Assembly: GCA_030562195.1 (NCBI GenBank)
Contig: CM060199.1
Span: forward strand, 10,064,338-10,128,337
Length of the DNA stretch: 64,000 nucleotides
Direction: 5' to 3'
Origin: Nipponacmea schrenckii
Lineage: Eukaryota; Mollusca; Gastropoda; Lottiidae
The position numbers and the translations under genes were made by a program. Below, piece by piece: positions 39,601 through 64,000 of this stretch. The notes under the pieces are model-generated. The model did not search any database. It saw nothing but the letters and a program-made list of their open reading frames with translations, and was not told where the DNA came from. How positions within the stretch are numbered: position 1 is the first letter of the stretch; each line of letters starts with the position of its first letter.

Positions 39601-40209
39601 GGGGAAATTTGGGTTTGAATGTTTTCAGAAGTACTAGAATTCAAACAATTCTTTCAAACATATTTTACAGGCTAGACAGTGACATCTGAAATCTAATAGT
39701 AATACTCAGTATTAGTAATAGGCCAACTAATTAGTTCCCCTTTCAGACTTATCTGCAACTAAAGCTAGATGAAGGTTTTATCAATTAAATTCAAAATCTG
39801 CAACTTACCAAAAATTACAATTGCACTTATTAGGGGAAGAGCAACCAACATTAAACCCGCCAAAATTTTTAAATACGGGTGTGTATCTTTTGGTTTTTTT
39901 TTCCTCGTTTTTTTTATTTTTGTCGTCTCCATGGTTGTCCTTGTCCTTGGCCTGCGCTGCAACCTTTGAATTGAGGATTTCATCAGTCAAGCTTTGCAAC
40001 TGAATTGAGCCATCTTTTCGAGTTGAATAAAACTCAACAAGGGCAGAATGCCACGGGTAGTTAAGAATGCGAACGGAATTAAGTCTGCTTCCATAAATTC
40101 TAGTTCTATTTAAAACACTAAAGCAACGTTTGAAGTTTTTAATTGACGGCGTTTTTCTTAACAAAAACATGCACTGTCTGTAGGCTGACATTTTGGATTT
40201 TATTGTCAC
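28479..40209 (-). CDS. TIMM50: TIMM50, TIM23-complex receptor subunit
   Basis: Tim50 is anchored in the inner mitochondrial membrane and exposes an FCP1/NIF-like domain to the intermembrane space, where it hands presequence proteins from TOM to TIM23. Ten exons (minus order): 40209-39809, 38329-38298, 36442-36421, 36281-36223, 34586-34467, 34087-33980, 32390-32292, 29923-29770, 29621-29518, 28559-28479 (TAA). The protein is about 390 aa (human 353). It has a basic Arg-rich N-terminal presequence, a membrane segment around [20 protein letters not shown], then the conserved core [65 protein letters not shown] and [12 protein letters not shown]. The FCP1 DxDx(T/V) phosphatase signature is absent ([10 protein letters not shown]), as in other animal Tim50. 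Exon 1 needs a one-base change in a poly-A run (see findings). The start could be 40209 or the second Met at 40191. Confidence 0.93.
28896..29357. mobile_element. hAT-type MITE in the last TIMM50 intron
   Basis: The 462-bp element starts TAGTGTTGAAACGGTTA and ends with the near-perfect inverse TAACAGTTTCAACACTA. It is flanked on both sides by the identical 8-bp sequence CTTAAAAG (28888-28895 and 29358-29365). An 8-bp target duplication with TAGTG-type ends is diagnostic of the hAT superfamily. There is no coding capacity, so it is non-autonomous. It sits between exons 9 and 10 of TIMM50 and leaves both splice sites intact. Confidence 0.9.
30640..31020 (-). pseudogene. GIY-YIG endonuclease domain of Penelope-like element
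   Basis: The open frame reads [20 protein letters not shown], then [20 protein letters not shown] and IKEHK. It contains the Cys-Ser-Cys spacer and TYIGET core of the GIY-YIG nuclease found at the C-terminus of Penelope-like elements, with [11 protein letters not shown] supplying the conserved Arg. It ends at a TAA near 30643. The domain looks intact, but the upstream reverse transcriptase is truncated and frameshifted. It acts, or acted, in element integration and has no role for TIMM50. Confidence 0.85.
31203..31694. mobile_element. Inverted-repeat element nested in the Penelope-like element
   Basis: The ends GGGGCCCAGGCTT (31203-31215) and AAGCCTGGGCCCC (31682-31694) are perfect 13-bp inverted repeats about 490 bp apart. 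The interior has no homology I recognise; short frames on both strands are by-products. It separates the reverse-transcriptase remnant from the GIY-YIG remnant of the host element, so it inserted later. The family is unresolved because no clear target duplication is visible. Confidence 0.7.
32503..33646. mobile_element. Composite tandem-repeat element 1 with palindromic end
   Basis: It begins near TAATATGCCCACCATTGGCA and ends in the palindrome TATACCGCCCACA/TGTGTGGGCGTATA (33614-33644). The interior has units of about 150-170 bp carrying AAGGGCAATAACTC, GATTTTCAATAGG, CAAATTTCATCAAAATCCAT and a CGTGTTCACAAC segment. Two GACA/AGAC microsatellites interrupt it (about 32820-32860 and 33570-33600). 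It lies in the TIMM50 intron between exons 6 and 7. Elements 2 and 3 have the same architecture. Confidence 0.75.
33655..33935. repeat. Extra units of the composite element 1 repeat
   Basis: Further diverged units (AAGGACAAGGGCATAACT, CATTACAAACACTCCC, TCATGTTCACAACAATTGTG then GACAGACAGATAGAC) follow the palindromic end of element 1. They indicate a second truncated copy or a copy interrupted by element 1. They stop about 45 bp before TIMM50 exon 6. Confidence 0.6.
34676..35817. mobile_element. Composite tandem-repeat element 2 with palindromic end
   Basis: It opens with AGATAGCTTGTCAGGCAAGG then TAACATACGCCCACT, and closes with the palindrome TATACGTCCACA/TGTGGGCGTATA (35786-35815). The opening ATACGCCCAC is the inverse of the closing GTGGGCGTAT, so the ends form short terminal inverted repeats. 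The interior has about seven units. Three successive units start at 34904, 35041 and 35178, giving a 137-bp period with nearly identical sequence. Each contains TCAAGGGCAATAACTCATAA, ACATCTGG and AAACTACAGCTTCTATTGCG. It lies in the TIMM50 intron between exons 4 and 5. Confidence 0.85.
36463..38000. mobile_element. Composite tandem-repeat element 3 with palindromic end
   Basis: It opens with AGATAGCTTGCCAGGCAAGG then TAACATACGCCCACT, matching element 2 at all but one base, and ends at TATACTCCACA...TGTGGGCGTATA (37970-37998). The interior has eight or nine units of 140-167 bp, alternating between two subtypes (AGTCAAGGGCAATAACTC and GAGGCAGGGGCAATAACTC). Opening and closing sequences are shared with element 2, but the internal units are a different sequence subfamily. 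It begins about 20 bp from TIMM50 exon 3. Confidence 0.85.
38450..39612. mobile_element. Foldback-like element with repeated arms
   Basis: The left arm (38450-38565) is a C/T-rich series of CAGTGGTTTCCTCCC and AGTTCCACCCT motifs. The right arm (39522-39612) is the inverted G/A-rich version (GGAAACCACT, GGGGTGGAAT, GGAAATCACTGGGGGGAAAT). The arms face each other about 0.95 kb apart and consist of short direct repeats, as in foldback-type elements. The interior has no recognised coding sequence. It lies in TIMM50 intron 1, and its exact ends and target duplication are not clear. Confidence 0.65.
39809..40209 (-). CDS. TIMM50: TIMM50 exon 1: presequence plus membrane anchor, apparent frameshift
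   Basis: The frame from 40209 encodes an Arg/Ser/Asn-rich presequence-like N-terminus ([33 protein letters not shown]) and an acidic/basic linker. The membrane anchor ([20 protein letters not shown]), which joins in phase to exon 2, lies in another frame. The two frames meet in a Lys-coding poly-A segment at about 39890-39915 (plus-strand runs of eight or nine T). One base fewer in the nine-base run would join them. A sequencing error in a homopolymer is the simplest explanation. A genuine allele-specific frameshift or an unspliced micro-intron is less likely. Confidence 0.85.
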
Positions 40210-40531
40210 AACGTAACCAACTATTTATTGACCGTAGCTAATACGTATCCACCATAAGTTATGCCAAATTTTCGTGTTTGAAAAATAAGTAAAGGGGACT
40301 TATAATCAAAAGTCAGATATAACCATTTTATGGACTAACTGTTGAAAAACTTGTAAAACATGAATATATTTTTATTATCAGTTGTCTCAAGATGCAAAAT
40401 GGATAAAAAAATTATTAATCAAGAGAAGACCACTTGTTTGATTTAACGGAAATAGTGAAGTATCGAGAACACATGGCTTTTGTTGACAGTAAACTCAAAT
40501 AAAGAGAAAACTAGACAACAATTTGAATGAA
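40210..40531. promoter_or_regulatory. Shared TIMM50/NVL upstream region
   Basis: Only 322 bp separate the TIMM50 start (minus) from the NVL start (plus), so both 5' UTRs and core promoters must lie here or overlap. I see no clear TATA box that decides a start; several AT-rich stretches exist. Head-to-head housekeeping genes this close are usually served by one bidirectional promoter. That is an inference from layout, not a motif call. Confidence 0.6.
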
Positions 40532-55255
<14,724 letters not shown>

Positions 55256-56294
55256 TAAAAAATAAGATATTCAAATCATTTTGTTTTTTATGTGCATGTT
55301 CCCCTTTAAAACCAACTGGCAGAAGAGAAGGACATAAAACTCCATTCAATTCACTAAACAAACTGTCTGCTGTCTTGTGATATTTTTAATGAACTTAAAT
55401 GACGAGTAATGGCATGTACTGCAAGTGTTAGAATTTTCTTCTCAAAAAATACTGCTTTTGTTCATACCAGAAAACATAAGAATATTAAGAAAATTAATTT
55501 GAAGAACTGGAGGTCCTATGTATTGCTGTTTGTGCATATTGCTTAAAGTGAGTCAATTGAAAACATTATATCACTGCTTAGACAAAGTTTCACAGCATTC
55601 TCATCCCTTTGAAATGGGGGCATATTAATGTTTAATAAATAATAAAAGTTGACATCAAATACCATCCTTTAATACCCAACATTTTATCAAAAACGTTTTG
55701 ACAGATTATTTGTAACAATATTTTCGTTATTGGGATAACACTTTCTTGGTATAGCACAGATTCTAGTGCTGAAACCAGAACATTAAATCATCTCATATCA
55801 TTTGTAGTTTGTTTCATCCCCTGACCCCTGATTGCTGGTCCACATCTCCCATCTACTAATATTCAAAATCTACAGGTAATAATTATATAAGTACAGCCTA
55901 CATAGATGTACACAAAAGGGAAAAAGCCGAGGATTCTGGTCAATGAAATGAAGTACTGGTATAGCAGTGAATAAAAAAAATAAATATGAGGCCTGAAATA
56001 TGTCATAAGTGAAACCATCTGATATCTGAATTTTAGCCTATATATAGACCTATAAGTTTCTCCATATGTCATAAATGATTAAAAATTTAATATTTTACCA
56101 GATACTATGGATTAAAAGCCCCCTGTCCGGTTTGTTTACATCTGTCAAAGAGAATCAAAACAAATACACGTGTTTTTCTAAAAATAGATAAGTAGGGCAT
56201 TTCCGGTTTGGCTGGAAAACACTGCATTTTGGGAAGACAGCTTTGAGTTTAGAAACTGAAAATTTCTTCATGGTATTTTGCATAATTTAGAAGC
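55256..56294. other. NVL 3' UTR and intergenic gap to the MSK gene
   Basis: About 1.04 kb separate the NVL stop from the MSK start on the same strand. A dispersed-repeat tail lies at 55313-55358, possibly within the NVL 3' UTR. AATAAA hexamers occur near 55634-55645. The MSK promoter and 5' UTR should lie in the right half. An in-frame TAA at 56283-56285 precedes the MSK ATG. Confidence 0.55.
55313..55358 (+). repeat. Dispersed SINE-like tail just past the NVL stop
   Basis: AACTGGCAGAAGAGAAGGAC then ATAAAACTCCATTCAATTCA is one of the best-preserved copies of the tail. It lies about 60 bp after the NVL stop codon and is therefore probably transcribed as part of the 3' UTR. Confidence 0.6.
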
Positions 56295-63935
<7,641 letters not shown>

Positions 63936-64000
63936 GTAGGACTTGAGTATTGACTTCTTGTGTTGTAAGATAAATTTCATGTCTTCAATGCTGAGGTTCT

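Noticed and set aside
39769..40003. Hydrophobic plus-strand open frames opposite TIMM50 exon 1
   Set aside because: They are antisense shadows of the Lys-rich linker and membrane anchor of TIMM50.

Overview
This is an animal nuclear genome window, AT-rich, with GT-AG introns. I infer a mollusc, most likely a bivalve, from the dispersed repeats carrying GGGCAATAACTC and ending in a GTGGGCGTATAAAA palindrome. That assignment is an inference from repeat style and was not tested. Three conserved protein-coding genes occupy the right 36 kb. The left 28 kb holds no gene I can support.

Layout. (1) 1-28.4 kb: non-coding and AT-rich, with degenerate tandem arrays (7.3-7.9, 9.4-9.8, 23.2-23.4, 24.7-24.9 kb), a striking 33-bp minisatellite (26.0-26.7 kb), a small inverted-repeat element and a pair of dispersed repeats (15.2-15.6 and 18.9-19.8 kb), and one weak single-exon candidate (24.2 kb). 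(2) 28.5-40.2 kb, minus strand: TIMM50, ten exons, its introns loaded with mobile DNA. These are a hAT-type MITE with an 8-bp target duplication, a Penelope-like element with a GIY-YIG domain and a 66-bp inverted repeat (itself hosting another inverted-repeat element), three composite tandem-repeat elements with palindromic ends, and a foldback-like element. (3) 40.5-55.3 kb, plus strand: NVL, 22 exons, about 780 aa, starting 322 bp from the TIMM50 start in head-to-head orientation. Its introns carry a decayed LINE remnant, a 1.0-kb TTAA-flanked inverted-repeat element with a CpG-rich core, a SINE-like element, a nearly intact 5'-truncated LINE with a 13-bp target duplication, and a 1.06-kb inverted-repeat element. 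(4) 56.3-64 kb, plus strand: the 5' 14 coding exons of an MSK-type ribosomal S6 kinase (RPS6KA5/4 orthologue), running off the right edge.

The genes do not form one pathway. TIMM50 is the receptor subunit of the TIM23 mitochondrial import translocase, NVL is a nucleolar AAA+ ATPase of 60S ribosome biogenesis, and MSK is a nuclear kinase activated by ERK/p38. TIMM50 and NVL probably share a bidirectional promoter. Exon boundaries were set by GT/AG sites plus phase continuity, and every NVL and MSK junction within the window is phase-consistent. TIMM50 is phase-consistent except for one apparent frameshift in a poly-A run of exon 1.

I see no bacterial-type system, CRISPR array, rRNA or intact tRNA. 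The unusual material is in the mobile elements and in a few gene-model anomalies.
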